This document shows, piece after piece, positions 34,786 to 43,600 of a stretch of 64,000 nt of DNA. The translations under genes and the position numbers were made by a program. Location: contig NZ_CANNFH010000005.1 of assembly GCF_947503875.1 (NCBI RefSeq), forward strand, positions 186,001 to 250,000, given 5' to 3'. Under the pieces are notes generated by a model, which was not told the DNA's origin, searched no databases, and was given only the letters and a program-made list of their open reading frames with translations. This stretch comes from an uncultured Polaribacter sp. (GTDB taxonomy: Bacteria; Bacteroidota; Bacteroidia; Flavobacteriales; Flavobacteriaceae). How positions within the stretch are numbered: the stretch's first letter is position 1; every line of letters begins with the position of its first letter.

Positions 34786-35826
34786 ATGCAACTGTACAAT
34801 AAATTAAGCGCCAAAGAACGCGCTGCCTTAATAGACGAAGCCGGTAAAGACCGCTTAACCATTTCTTTTTATAAATATTTTAAGATAGAAAATCCACAAC
34901 TTTTTAGAGACAAATTATTCTTAGAATGGAACGCTTTAGACGTTTTAGGACGTATTTATGTTTCTTTTGAAGGCATTAATGCACAACTTTCTGTACCCTC
35001 AGAAAATTTTTATGCCTTAAAAGACCAATTAGATAGCATTTCTTTTCTAAAAGATATTCGTTTGAATGTTGCTGTTGAGCAAGACAACAAATCGTTTTTA
35101 AAGTTGAAGGTAAAAGTACGCGATAAAATTGTGGCAGATGGTTTAAACGATACCACTTTTGATGTTACCAACAAAGGCGTGCATTTAAATGCTAAAGAAT
35201 TTAATGAAATGTTGGCAAATCCTGATACAGTTTGTGTAGATATGCGAAATCATTACGAAAGTGAAATTGGGCATTTTGATGGTGCTGTAACTCCAGATGT
35301 AGATACTTTTAGAGATTCTTTAGACATTATAGAAGCAGATTTAAAAGACAACAAAGAAGACAAAAATTTATTGATGTATTGTACAGGTGGCATTCGTTGC
35401 GAAAAAGCATCTGCTTATTACAAACACAAAGGTTTTAAAAACGTTTTTCAGTTAGAAGGTGGTATTATAGAATACACGCGCCAAGTAAAAGAAGAGGGAA
35501 TAGAAAATAAATTTATTGGTAAAAATTTTGTGTTTGACCATAGAAGAGCAGAAAAAATTACAGACCATGTAATTTCTAATTGTCACCAATGTGGGAAACC
35601 TTGTGATACACACACCAATTGTGCTAACGAAGGTTGCCATTTGCTATTTATTCAGTGTGATGCATGTTCAGAAAAAATGGAAAATACCTGTTCTACAGAT
35701 TGCCAAGAAATAATTCAGTTATCTTTTGAAGAACAAAAAGAACGCAGAAAAGGCAAACACGCTAGTAACAAAATCTTTAAAAAGGGTAGAAGCGAAGTTT
35801 TGAAGTTTAAGAAAGTAACTAATTAA
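34786..35826 (+). CDS. trhO: tRNA uridine(34) hydroxylase TrhO (YceA), rhodanese-like
   Basis: 346 residues. An N-terminal acylphosphatase-like domain (RIYVSFEGINAQLSVP near 57-72) is followed by a rhodanese domain with active loop CTGGIRCEK (about 199-207) and a C-terminal zinc-binding-like region rich in cysteine (CHQCGKPCDTHTNC and further CxxC pairs). TrhO hydroxylates uridine 34 of certain tRNAs with oxygen, the first step toward 5-methoxy- or carboxymethoxyuridine. The basic tail (GKHASNKIFKKG) fits RNA binding. Length is typical. Stands alone with its own promoter. Confidence 0.9.
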   Translation: MQLYNKLSAKERAALIDEAGKDRLTISFYKYFKIENPQLFRDKLFLEWNALDVLGRIYVSFEGINAQLSVPSENFYALKDQLDSISFLKDIRLNVAVEQDNKSFLKLKVKVRDKIVADGLNDTTFDVTNKGVHLNAKEFNEMLANPDTVCVDMRNHYESEIGHFDGAVTPDVDTFRDSLDIIEADLKDNKEDKNLLMYCTGGIRCEKASAYYKHKGFKNVFQLEGGIIEYTRQVKEEGIENKFIGKNFVFDHRRAEKITDHVISNCHQCGKPCDTHTNCANEGCHLLFIQCDACSEKMENTCSTDCQEIIQLSFEEQKERRKGKHASNKIFKKGRSEVLKFKKVTN

Positions 35827-35862
35827 GTACTTAATTAAGTTATTTTTCTGTAATTTTATAAG

Positions 35863-36111
35863 ATGGAAACGGTAAATTACAAAGATTTTAGATCGAATTT
35901 AAAACATTGGTTAGACAAAGTTATTAATGATTTAAGTGACATTATTATAAAAAGAAAAGGCGGTAAAGATTTGGTATTAATATCTTTAGATGAATACAAT
36001 TCGTTAAAAGAAACTACCTATTTACTAACCGGAAAAAATAGACAGGTTTTATTAAAATCTATAAAAGAGCTTGAAGGTGGTAAAAGTATAGCCAAAGAAA
36101 TAATAGACTAA
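35863..36111 (+). CDS. Phd/YefM-type antitoxin
   Basis: 82 residues, with the YefM N-terminal DNA-binding fold (METVNYKDFRSNLKHWLDKV) and the central motif DLVLISLDEYNSLKETTYL shared by YefM antitoxins. The family binds its own promoter and neutralises a RelE/YoeB-type mRNA endonuclease. The toxin frame starts in the next base but is destroyed, so this is an antitoxin without a working local partner. It could still act as a repressor or protect against a homologous toxin. Confidence 0.88.
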   Translation: METVNYKDFRSNLKHWLDKVINDLSDIIIKRKGGKDLVLISLDEYNSLKETTYLLTGKNRQVLLKSIKELEGGKSIAKEIID

Positions 36112-36200
36112 ATGCAACTAATTTGGTCTACAACTTCTTGAAAAGGTTATCTGTATTGGCAAAAAGCAGATAGTAGGATTCTTAAAAAAAATAGTGTTTT
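36112..36200 (+). pseudogene. Remnant of a YoeB-type toxin gene
   Basis: Directly after the antitoxin stop, the frame reads MQLIWSTTS, then TGA (36139-36141), then KGYLYWQKADSRILKK. This lines up with YoeB (MKLIWS..SW..YLYW...D.RI.KKI), with the stop replacing the conserved tryptophan codon. Soon after, in a run of eight A (36186-36193), the similarity is lost, as expected from a frameshift. The C-terminal part with the catalytic histidine region is not recognisable. The toxin is therefore inactive unless TGA is read through and the frame restored, which is unlikely. Confidence 0.75.
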
Positions 36201-36269
36201 CTGAGTTTATAAGTATTATGCTCCAGTTAAAAGAGGTATAATTTTTCGCTTTAACAGCGGTTTATCATC

Positions 36270-36773
36270 TCAGCAATCTTCACCTTTCAAATTATCTTTA
36301 TAACTCGTTACCATTAAAACATTACCACTTTTGTCTAGTAAAATGTATTTGGACATATCATTTATATTCTTAAATTTTTTAGGTGTAATTTCAGTTAGAA
36401 AATTTTTGTAACGTTTTCTTTGTTTTTTTCCATAAATATTTTTTAAAGACATTACAGTAATTCCCTTTTTTTTGCTTTCTAACTATTTTTTACTGTAGGC
36501 GTAATTAGTTTCGTTTCTATCAATAACAAGTACTAATAATTTAAGATTATAATTTTCAGCTAAATCCAAAACATCTTTTAAATGTACTATACAAGGTTCA
36601 CACCATAATCCAAAAGTATAAATTAGGGTAAATTCTTTATCATTTTTTGCGAGACATTTAATATCTGTAAAATCAACGTTTAAAAGACCATAATTGTCTT
36701 TTTTTATATCACAATTTTGACTGTGAACAAAACTATTGATTAGTAAAATTAGGGTAAAAAATATTTTTTTCAT
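36270..36773 (-). pseudogene. Thioredoxin-like exported protein interrupted by an in-frame amber codon
   Basis: The minus-strand frame is open from ATG 36773 to TGA 36270 (168 codons including the stop) except for one TAG at 36483-36485 (codon 97). The first part has a signal peptide (MKKIFFTLILLINSFVHSQ) and a thioredoxin-like CxxC site (LWCEPC, about residues 57-62). The second part continues LESKKKGITVMSLKNIYG and ends with the expected last strands (KYILLDKSGNVLMVTSY). The join KK-TAG-LESKKK suggests a former tyrosine codon. Either a recent pseudogene, a readthrough gene or a sequencing error. The intact form would be a small thiol-disulfide protein outside the cytoplasm. Confidence 0.7.
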
Positions 36774-37373
36774 AAAAAAAAATGGGGTAATAGGTAATTA
36801 GCTCAAAACGAATAATTGTATTTTCTTATTATCACTATTGCTTAGAAAAGCAGTTTTATTAAGGCTTATGTTTTGAATTTTAAATATTTAATAGAAGATG
36901 AATTACATTATTAAATCTAGTTACAGAACCTAAAAAAAACAAACAAGAATATCTTCTTGTTAAGGTCAAATAAATTAAAAAAAGAATGTGCGCAATTTTT
37001 ATAAACATTCTTTTTCTTTTGCTAGCAAGTTTCTAAAATAAAAAGATCAGTTTTATTTTAAAAACGAGTAAATGTAAAAAAAACTGAACTCGCAAATAAA
37101 AGGCATGTTTTCTTAATTTATGTTAATATGGTGAATTCATCATACCATTTTTGTTAATTCTATAAATTTTTAACAGTTGGTGTTTTTACCTTTCTATTCT
37201 CAATCCATTTTTATATATTTACTGATTAAGCAATAAAGCATATTTTTATTGCAAACAATTGAGTATCAATTTAAAATAAAGGTTTGTAGAGTTCGTTATT
37301 TAAAAGTTAGGTAAGGCTTTGTACAGTAAAACACTAACAATTAAAAACCAACCACTAAAAACTAACAATATAT
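36774..37373. other. 600-base intergenic region with two hairpins
   Basis: No ORF with coding character. Two hairpins stand out: AACAAGAA (36942-36949) / TTCTTGTT (36954-36961), preceded by an A-run, and AAAGAATGT (36981-36989) / ACATTCTTT (37005-37013), with A before and T after, which could terminate in either direction. With no adjacent gene to serve, they could end a small RNA or be debris. The right 200 bases presumably carry the promoter of the RicT-like gene. Confidence 0.45.
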
Positions 37374-38795
37374 ATGGCATGTGGTAGTTGTGGTACAGCA
37401 GAAAATGGAGTACCAAAAGGATGTAAGAGTAATGGTAATTGTGGTTCTGGAACCTGTGGAAGCGGCAGTCAAAAACTAGCCGTTTTTGATTGGTTGTCTA
37501 ACATGACATTACCATCAGGACAAGAAAGATTCAATATTTTTGAAGTTCGTTTTAAAAACGGAAGAAAACATTTTTATAAAAATGTAGATAATTTACCCAT
37601 AACAATGGGTGATATTGTGGCTGTAGAAGGAAATCCTGGGCACGATATTGGAACCGTTTCTTTAGCCGGAGAATTGGTTAAAGTGCAAATGAAAAAGCGC
37701 AAAATTACTGCAGATCATGAAGATGTAAAGAAAATTTACAGAAAAGCAAGCCAAAGAGATATAGATGTTTGGCAACAATCTAGAGCCAAAGAAGAAGAAA
37801 CCCAACGCAGAGGAAGAGAAATCTTAGGCGGTTTAGGTTTGCAAATGAAACTATCTGATGTAGAATATCAAGGAGATGGTAACAAAGCTACTTTTTATTA
37901 CACAGCAGAATCTCGTGTAGATTTTAGACAACTCATTAGAGATTTGGCAAGTGCTTTTTCTATTCGTGTAGAAATGAAACAAGTAGGTGCAAGGCAAGAG
38001 GCAGCAAGACTTGGAGGTGTAGGTTCTTGTGGTAGAGAGTTGTGTTGTTCTACGTGGTTAACAGACTTTAGAAAAGTAAGTACTTCTGCAGCACGTTACC
38101 AACAATTGTCTTTAAATCCGCTAAAATTAGCAGGGCAATGTGGTAAATTAAAATGTTGTTTAAATTTTGAATTAGACACGTATTTAGATGCTTTAAAAAG
38201 TTTTCCAAAACAAGATGTTGTTTTAAAAACAGAAAAAGGAGAGGCCATTTTTGTGAAAATGGATATTTTTAAAGGGCATTTATGGTATACTTATAAAGAA
38301 GAGCGTTTTAAATGGTTCCGTTTAACGCTAGAACAGGTTTTAGAAATTATTGAGTTGAACAAAAAAGGAGAAAAATCTGCAACTTTAGAAGAATATGAAG
38401 CTGATGTAGAAGTGGCTGTAAAAGTAGATTTTGAAGATGCAGTTGGGCAAGATAGTTTAACGCGTTTTGATGCACCAAAGAAAAACAAGCGCAGAAGAAA
38501 CAACCGTAATAAAAAGAAACCGGTTAATGCGAATGCAAACAAAACAGCAGGTAATAACAAACCTAGTGGTAACAAACCTGCTAGAAAAAACACCAATAGA
38601 AAACCACAGGCAAAACAGCAAAATAACACACAACAAAAAAATAAGCCAAAACCAAAGCCTAGGCAAAATCCTAATGCAAAAGCAAACGAGAATAAGCCTA
38701 AAGGCGAAGTAAAAAAAACAAACAAACCAAGGCGAAACCCAAATAGAAATCGTAAAAATAACAACCCTAAAAATGGAGGCGATTCAGAAAAATAA
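37374..38795 (+). CDS. PSP1-domain protein, RicT (YaaT)-like
   Basis: 473 residues. A short cysteine-rich start (CGSCGTAENGVPKGCKSNG, then CGSGTCGSGS) precedes the PSP1 domain, whose conserved elements GVGSCGRELCCSTWLTDF (about 213-230) and GQCGKLKCCLNFE (about 258-270) are clear. In Bacillus the RicAFT complex carries Fe-S clusters and steers RNase Y; Bacteroidetes homologues are uncharacterised. The last 105 residues or so are a disordered lysine/asparagine/proline/arginine-rich tail suggesting nucleic-acid contact. It overlaps gldH by 23 bases, so the two are translationally coupled. Confidence 0.85.
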   Translation: MACGSCGTAENGVPKGCKSNGNCGSGTCGSGSQKLAVFDWLSNMTLPSGQERFNIFEVRFKNGRKHFYKNVDNLPITMGDIVAVEGNPGHDIGTVSLAGELVKVQMKKRKITADHEDVKKIYRKASQRDIDVWQQSRAKEEETQRRGREILGGLGLQMKLSDVEYQGDGNKATFYYTAESRVDFRQLIRDLASAFSIRVEMKQVGARQEAARLGGVGSCGRELCCSTWLTDFRKVSTSAARYQQLSLNPLKLAGQCGKLKCCLNFELDTYLDALKSFPKQDVVLKTEKGEAIFVKMDIFKGHLWYTYKEERFKWFRLTLEQVLEIIELNKKGEKSATLEEYEADVEVAVKVDFEDAVGQDSLTRFDAPKKNKRRRNNRNKKKPVNANANKTAGNNKPSGNKPARKNTNRKPQAKQQNNTQQKNKPKPKPRQNPNAKANENKPKGEVKKTNKPRRNPNRNRKNNNPKNGGDSEK

Positions 38796-39270
38796 ATATT
38801 TTTTCTTACTGTTTTTAATGGGTTCATTGTTTGCTTGTAATGATAATGCTGAGTTTAATGCATACAAAAGCATTGCAAATAATGCGTGGAAAGCAGATGA
38901 GAAAGTAACTTTTCAGTTTGAAATAAAAGATACCATTTCACCTAAAAATGCATTCATCAACATAAGAAATAATAGTGTTTATGCTTTTAGTAATTTATAT
39001 GTAATTACAGAACTTAATTTCCCAGACAAAACTATAGTAATAGACACTTTACAATATAAAATGGCAGATGCAAATGGGCGTTTTTTAGGAAATGGATTTT
39101 CAGAAATAAAAGAAAATAAATTGTTTTATAAAGAGCGTAAAATTTTTCCTGTTGCTGGCATATATAGTTTTACAATACGACAAGCAATGCGAAAAAATGG
39201 AGCAGTAGACCCAATAAATGCGCTGCAAGGAATACAAGATGTAGGTTTTAGCATCGAAAAAACAAAATAA
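38773..39270 (+). CDS. gldH: Gliding motility lipoprotein GldH
   Basis: 165 residues. Lipobox LFAC (cysteine 22), then the GldH domain (FNAYKSIANNAWKADEKVTF, later GLQ-like IQDVGFSIEK at the end). GldH is needed for gliding and for type IX secretion-linked motility in Flavobacterium, although its exact role is unknown. The start chosen overlaps the RicT-like gene by 23 bases but is required for a full lipoprotein signal. The order RicT-like, gldH, PBP1A is a familiar Bacteroidetes arrangement. Confidence 0.88.
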   Translation: MEAIQKNKYFFLLFLMGSLFACNDNAEFNAYKSIANNAWKADEKVTFQFEIKDTISPKNAFINIRNNSVYAFSNLYVITELNFPDKTIVIDTLQYKMADANGRFLGNGFSEIKENKLFYKERKIFPVAGIYSFTIRQAMRKNGAVDPINALQGIQDVGFSIEKTK

Positions 39271-39332
39271 TTACCTCTTAAAAAAAGAGTACAAATAACT
39301 TCGTCTTTTTTAATACAAGACAACTTTTTATT

Positions 39333-41642
39333 ATGGCAACAAAAAAAACAGAAACTACTAATTTTAAAAAATACCTAAAGTGGTTTTGGGGTATTGTTTT
39401 AGGCGGATTTGCATTACTATTACTGCTGTTTTTTATAGCTTCTGTAGGTGGATTTGGAGCTTTACCTACTTTTGAAGAATTAGAAAACCCACAAACCAAT
39501 TTAGCTACAGAAGTTATTTCTATAGATGGTGAAACTATTGGAAAATATGCAACCGAAAATAGAACACCCATTCATTTTAATGAATTGCCACATAATTTAA
39601 TAAAAGCATTAGTTGCTACAGAAGACGAACGTTTTTATGAGCACTCAGGAATAGATTTTAAAGGCCTAGCTAGAGCAGTTGCCAAACTTGGCGCAGGTGG
39701 TGGTGCAAGTACCATTACCCAACAATTGGCAAAAAACTTATTTACTAAAAAAGCTTCTTCTAATATTTTTGTGAGAATTGCACAAAAAATGAAAGAATGG
39801 GTGGTTTCTGTGAAACTAGAGCGTCAATATACAAAGCAAGAAATTATTGCAATGTACTTAAACACGCAAGGTTTCTTGTTTAATGCATCTGGTATACGAT
39901 CTGCATCAAGAATTTATTTTGGTAAAGAAGCCAAAGATTTAGATTTGCAAGAATCTGCCATAATTGTAGCGATGCTTAAAAACCCGAGACAATTTAATCC
40001 GCACAGAAAAATCTCTAAAGCAAAGTCTAAAAGAAGGCGTAATGTAGTTTTTGCCCAAATGGAAAAAAACGGTTTTGTAAGTGAACAAGAAAAAGATTCG
40101 TTACAAAAACTGCCGCTTAAAATAAATTATACACCAGAAAATCATAACGAAGGTTATGCTACTTATTTTAGAGGGCATTTGCAAAAAGTAATGCGTACAT
40201 GGGTTAAAAACAACCCAAAACCAAATGGCGAGCAATATGATATTTTTAGAGACGGTTTAAAAATCTTTGTAACCATAGACTCTAGAATGCAAAAATATGC
40301 AGAGGAGGCAGTAAATGAGCACATGTCTAATTTGCAAAGTTTCTTTTTTAAAGAGCAGAAAAAAAATAAAACAGCACCTTTTTATGATATTGAGAAAGAA
40401 CAAATTAAAGGAATATTAGATCGTGCTAAGAAAAATTCTGATAGATACAAACGTTTAAAACGTGCTGGCAAATCTTCAAAATACATCAATGAAGTTTTTA
40501 AGAAGAAAACAAAAATGAAAGTATTTTCGTACAAAGGCGATTTGGATACCATAATGTCGCCTAACGATTCTATTCGGTATTATAAATATTTTTTACGTTC
40601 AGGCTTATTATCAATAGAACCACAAACAGGTCATATAAAAGCTTGGGTTGGTGGTGTAAATTATAAACATTTTAAGTTTGATGCAGTTGGGCAACAAAAA
40701 AGACAAGTAGGTTCTACCTTTAAACCATTTGTGTATGCTACTGCAATTAATCAATTAAGATTGTCTCCTTGTGATCAGTTTCCAAATGTTCATTATACTA
40801 TTCCAAAAGGAAAATATGGAATCCCTGAAGAATGGATGCCAGATAATTCTAACGACAAGTACGGAGGAATGTTAACTTTAAAAGAAGGTTTGGCAGGTTC
40901 TATAAATACTATGTCTGCAAGGTTAATTGATATGGTTTCTCCTCAAAATGTGGTACGCTTAGCAAAATCTGCAGGTATAGAAAGTGATATTCCTGCAAAT
41001 CCTTCTATTGCTTTAGGGGCTGTTGAATTGTCTTTATTAGAAATGGTAAGTGCCTACTCAACTTTTGCCAATAGTGGTTTGCGCGTAAGTCCAATGATTA
41101 TTACAAGAATAGAAGATAAAAATGGAACTGTGTTAGAAGAATTTACACCAGAAACACAAGAGGTTTTAAGTGAAGAAGCTGCATATGTGGTAATCGATTT
41201 ATTAAAAGGGGTTACACAATCTGGCTCTGGAGTAAGGTTAAGAACACCAAGAACTGGTTATCCTAAAATTGTAACAGGTTTTCCTTACTATTTTGATAAT
41301 GAAATTGCAGGAAAAACAGGGACAACTCAAAATCAATCTGATGGTTGGTTTATGGGTATTGTACCCAATTTAGCAACCGGTGTTTGGGCAGGAGGAGAAG
41401 ACAGAGCAACACACTTTCCAGGAATTGGTTATGGCCAAGGAGCAACAATGGCTTTGCCTTCTTGGGCTTTATTTATGCAGAAATGCTATGCAGATAAAAG
41501 TCTAAAAATTAGTAAATCTAAATTTGCAAAACCATCTAATTTGTCTATAAACATTAATTGTGACGAAAAAGATGAGACTGAGAATGGGAATGGTGAAGAA
41601 ACAAAACCTAAAATAGATATTAAAGAGGATACAGATTTTTAA
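39333..41642 (+). CDS. Class A penicillin-binding protein 1A (transglycosylase/transpeptidase)
   Basis: 769 residues: an N-terminal membrane anchor (about 17-38), a GT51 domain with ATEDERFYEHSGIDFKG (catalytic glutamate) and GGASTITQQLAKN, and a transpeptidase domain with SxxK in GSTFKPFVY, SxN in AGSINTMS and KTG in AGKTGTTQNQSDGWF. It polymerises glycan strands and cross-links peptides outside the cytoplasmic membrane. It begins 62 bases after gldH and is probably in the same operon. All catalytic motifs are intact. Confidence 0.94.
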   Translation: MATKKTETTNFKKYLKWFWGIVLGGFALLLLLFFIASVGGFGALPTFEELENPQTNLATEVISIDGETIGKYATENRTPIHFNELPHNLIKALVATEDERFYEHSGIDFKGLARAVAKLGAGGGASTITQQLAKNLFTKKASSNIFVRIAQKMKEWVVSVKLERQYTKQEIIAMYLNTQGFLFNASGIRSASRIYFGKEAKDLDLQESAIIVAMLKNPRQFNPHRKISKAKSKRRRNVVFAQMEKNGFVSEQEKDSLQKLPLKINYTPENHNEGYATYFRGHLQKVMRTWVKNNPKPNGEQYDIFRDGLKIFVTIDSRMQKYAEEAVNEHMSNLQSFFFKEQKKNKTAPFYDIEKEQIKGILDRAKKNSDRYKRLKRAGKSSKYINEVFKKKTKMKVFSYKGDLDTIMSPNDSIRYYKYFLRSGLLSIEPQTGHIKAWVGGVNYKHFKFDAVGQQKRQVGSTFKPFVYATAINQLRLSPCDQFPNVHYTIPKGKYGIPEEWMPDNSNDKYGGMLTLKEGLAGSINTMSARLIDMVSPQNVVRLAKSAGIESDIPANPSIALGAVELSLLEMVSAYSTFANSGLRVSPMIITRIEDKNGTVLEEFTPETQEVLSEEAAYVVIDLLKGVTQSGSGVRLRTPRTGYPKIVTGFPYYFDNEIAGKTGTTQNQSDGWFMGIVPNLATGVWAGGEDRATHFPGIGYGQGATMALPSWALFMQKCYADKSLKISKSKFAKPSNLSININCDEKDETENGNGEETKPKIDIKEDTDF

Positions 41643-41677
41643 TATCACTATTTTAAAAACACTTAAAACCTTGTAAG

Positions 41678-42379
41678 ATGATAAATAAAACAGTTAAAAA
41701 TGTTACGGAAGCCTTAGTTGGTGTTACAGATAATATGACGCTAATGTTGGGTGGTTTTGGGTTGTGTGGTATACCTGAAAACGCAATTAAAGAATTGGTA
41801 AAGCGTAAGGTTAGCAACGTAACTTGTATTTCTAATAATGCAGGTGTAGATGATTTTGGCTTAGGTTTATTATTACAAAACAAGCAAATAAAAAAAATGA
41901 TATCTTCTTACGTTGGTGAGAATGATGAGTTTGAACGCCAAATGTTATCGGGAGAGTTAGAGGTGGAGTTAACACCACAAGGTACTTTAGCAGAAAAATG
42001 TAGAGCATCGCAAGCTGGTTTTCCAGCATTTTACACGCCAGCAGGTTTTGGTACAGAAGTGGCAGAAGGTAAAGAAACTAGAGAATTTGATGGGAAAATG
42101 TACGTGTTAGAACCCGCATTTAAATCAGATTTTTCTTTTGTAAAAGCATGGAAAGGAGATACCTCTGGAAATTTAATTTTTAAAGGTACAGCTCGTAATT
42201 TTAATCCGTGTATGTGTGGTGCTTCCACAATTACGGTTGCAGAAGTAGAAGAATTGGTTCCTGCAGGAGCCTTAGATCCTAACCAAATTCATATTCCAGG
42301 TATTTTTGTACAACGTATTTTTCAGGGAGAAAAGTACGAAAAGAGAATTGAGCAAAGAACGGTAACTCCAAAATCGTAA
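41678..42379 (+). CDS. scoA: 3-oxoacid CoA-transferase subunit A
   Basis: 233 residues. Family I CoA-transferase alpha subunit signature near the start ([16 protein letters not shown], about 22-37), followed by [19 protein letters not shown] and the glycine-rich [20 protein letters not shown]. With subunit B it moves CoA between succinyl-CoA and acetoacetate, feeding ketone bodies or fatty-acid and branched amino-acid breakdown products into the TCA cycle. Subunit B follows 3 bases later. Substrate preference is by similarity to the SCOT type. Confidence 0.9.
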   Translation: MINKTVKNVTEALVGVTDNMTLMLGGFGLCGIPENAIKELVKRKVSNVTCISNNAGVDDFGLGLLLQNKQIKKMISSYVGENDEFERQMLSGELEVELTPQGTLAEKCRASQAGFPAFYTPAGFGTEVAEGKETREFDGKMYVLEPAFKSDFSFVKAWKGDTSGNLIFKGTARNFNPCMCGASTITVAEVEELVPAGALDPNQIHIPGIFVQRIFQGEKYEKRIEQRTVTPKS

Positions 42380-42382
42380 ATT

Positions 42383-43039
42383 ATGGCACTAACAAAAAAT
42401 CAAATTGCACAAAGAATTGCACAAGAGTTGCGAGACAAATGGTATGTAAATTTAGGTATTGGCATTCCTACTTTAGTGGCTAATTATATTCCAGAAGGAA
42501 TTGAGGTTGAGTTTCAGTCAGAAAACGGATTGTTAGGTATGGGACCTTTTCCAATAGAAGGTACAGAAGATGCAGATTTAATAAATGCAGGTAAGCAAAC
42601 TGTAACGGTTTTAGATGGTGGTTCTATTTTTGATTCTGCCACAAGTTTTGCTATGATTCGTGGGCAACATGTACAATTAACAGTTTTGGGCGCTATGGAA
42701 GTTGCGCAAAATGGAGATATTGCCAATTGGAAAATTCCCGGTAAAATGGTAAAAGGTATGGGTGGTGCTATGGATTTAGTAGCCTCTGCAGAAAATATTA
42801 TTGTTGCCATGATGCACACCAATAAAAGAGGCGAAAGTAAACTACTCAAAGAATGTTCTTTACCATTAACAGGTGTTGGTTGTGTTACTAAAATTGTTAC
42901 GAATTTGGCTGTTTTAGAAATTAAAAATAATGTTTTTCACTTATTAGAAAGAGCTCCTGGAGTTACTGTAGAAGAAATTAAAAAAGCTACAGAAGGCACC
43001 TTGGTTATTGATGGACAAATACCAGAAATGCGTTTATAA
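42383..43039 (+). CDS. scoB: 3-oxoacid CoA-transferase subunit B
   Basis: 218 residues. Catalytic glutamate in the SENGLLGMGP motif (about residues 47-56), which forms the CoA thioester during transfer; NLGIGIPTLVANYIP and MGGAMDLV are conserved structural stretches. It forms the active alpha2-beta2 or heterodimeric enzyme with subunit A. The next small membrane gene begins 1 base after its stop, so the operon continues. Confidence 0.92.
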   Translation: MALTKNQIAQRIAQELRDKWYVNLGIGIPTLVANYIPEGIEVEFQSENGLLGMGPFPIEGTEDADLINAGKQTVTVLDGGSIFDSATSFAMIRGQHVQLTVLGAMEVAQNGDIANWKIPGKMVKGMGGAMDLVASAENIIVAMMHTNKRGESKLLKECSLPLTGVGCVTKIVTNLAVLEIKNNVFHLLERAPGVTVEEIKKATEGTLVIDGQIPEMRL

Positions 43040-43040
43040 A

Positions 43041-43271
43041 ATGGAATTATTCAAGAAATTTTATTGGTTAATTAACCCAGTTTTAATTGTAATTTTTATG
43101 CTTTTGGCACAAAAGGTTTTTAAAATTGAAAACACTTTTTTAAACACAGGTGTTGCTTGTGCGTTGGCATTTATTTTATCGCCTAAAGTTAGGATTGTAG
43201 AAAAACAAACCGGAGAAGAAGAACAAATAAGATGGTTATTCTTTAAAAAAGTAATTAATAAAAAGATATAA
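43041..43271 (+). CDS. Small two-helix membrane protein, first of a sister pair
   Basis: 76 residues from the ATG at 43041, which fits the preceding gene better than an in-frame ATT-type extension. Two hydrophobic helices (about 10-28 and 36-48) are followed by a basic tail containing FILSP..RIVEKQTG. The same skeleton (FKK-YW-I-P-L...KVF...N...FILSP...E-QTG...QI-W...KK) is found in the next gene, so the two arose by duplication. No characterised family was recognised. Position directly after the CoA-transferase suggests cotranscription, not necessarily a shared function. Confidence 0.75.
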   Translation: MELFKKFYWLINPVLIVIFMLLAQKVFKIENTFLNTGVACALAFILSPKVRIVEKQTGEEEQIRWLFFKKVINKKI

Positions 43272-43277
43272 GACAAA

Positions 43278-43514
43278 ATGAAACTATTCAAAAAAATATA
43301 TTGGATTATTTACCCAATTCTACTGATAACCTGCCTTTTTATTTTAGATAAAGTTTTTAATGTAGATAATTTTTTAATTAGAGCTACAATTGCTGGAGCT
43401 ATTGGTTTTATTTTGTCTCCTAGAAAGAAAATAATTGAAACACAAACAGGAAAAGTGAAACAAATTACATGGATTTTATTAAAAAAACCAATTCTGTTAG
43501 ATGAGCAAGAATAG
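43278..43514 (+). CDS. Small two-helix membrane protein, second of a sister pair
   Basis: 78 residues; two hydrophobic helices and a basic C-terminal part with FILSPRKKIIETQTG. It is clearly related to the preceding gene along its whole length, but the sequences have diverged, so the duplication is not recent. It starts 6 bases after that gene. Function unknown; the shared FILSP and QTG motifs after the second helix probably mark the cytoplasmic functional part. Confidence 0.75.
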   Translation: MKLFKKIYWIIYPILLITCLFILDKVFNVDNFLIRATIAGAIGFILSPRKKIIETQTGKVKQITWILLKKPILLDEQE

Positions 43515-43600
43515 TACAATTACCTTCAATGAGAATAAATCTAAACGACTTAATTTAGAAACTACTATAGCTGCGGATGAGGCAAGAAATTCAAAAAATT

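Noticed and set aside
36139..36141. Idea that TGA encodes tryptophan in this organism
   Set aside because: TGA replaces a Trp codon in the YoeB remnant, but TGA ends several intact genes here (for example plsC at 49947-49949 and the frame ending at 36270), and the toxin is frameshifted afterwards. A pseudogene explains it better.
38291..38827. 178-residue minus-strand ORF rich in Phe, Leu and Cys
   Set aside because: It is the mirror of the Lys/Asn-rich tail of the RicT-like protein; AAR/AAY codons read backwards give Phe and Leu. The apparent hydrophobicity is an artefact.
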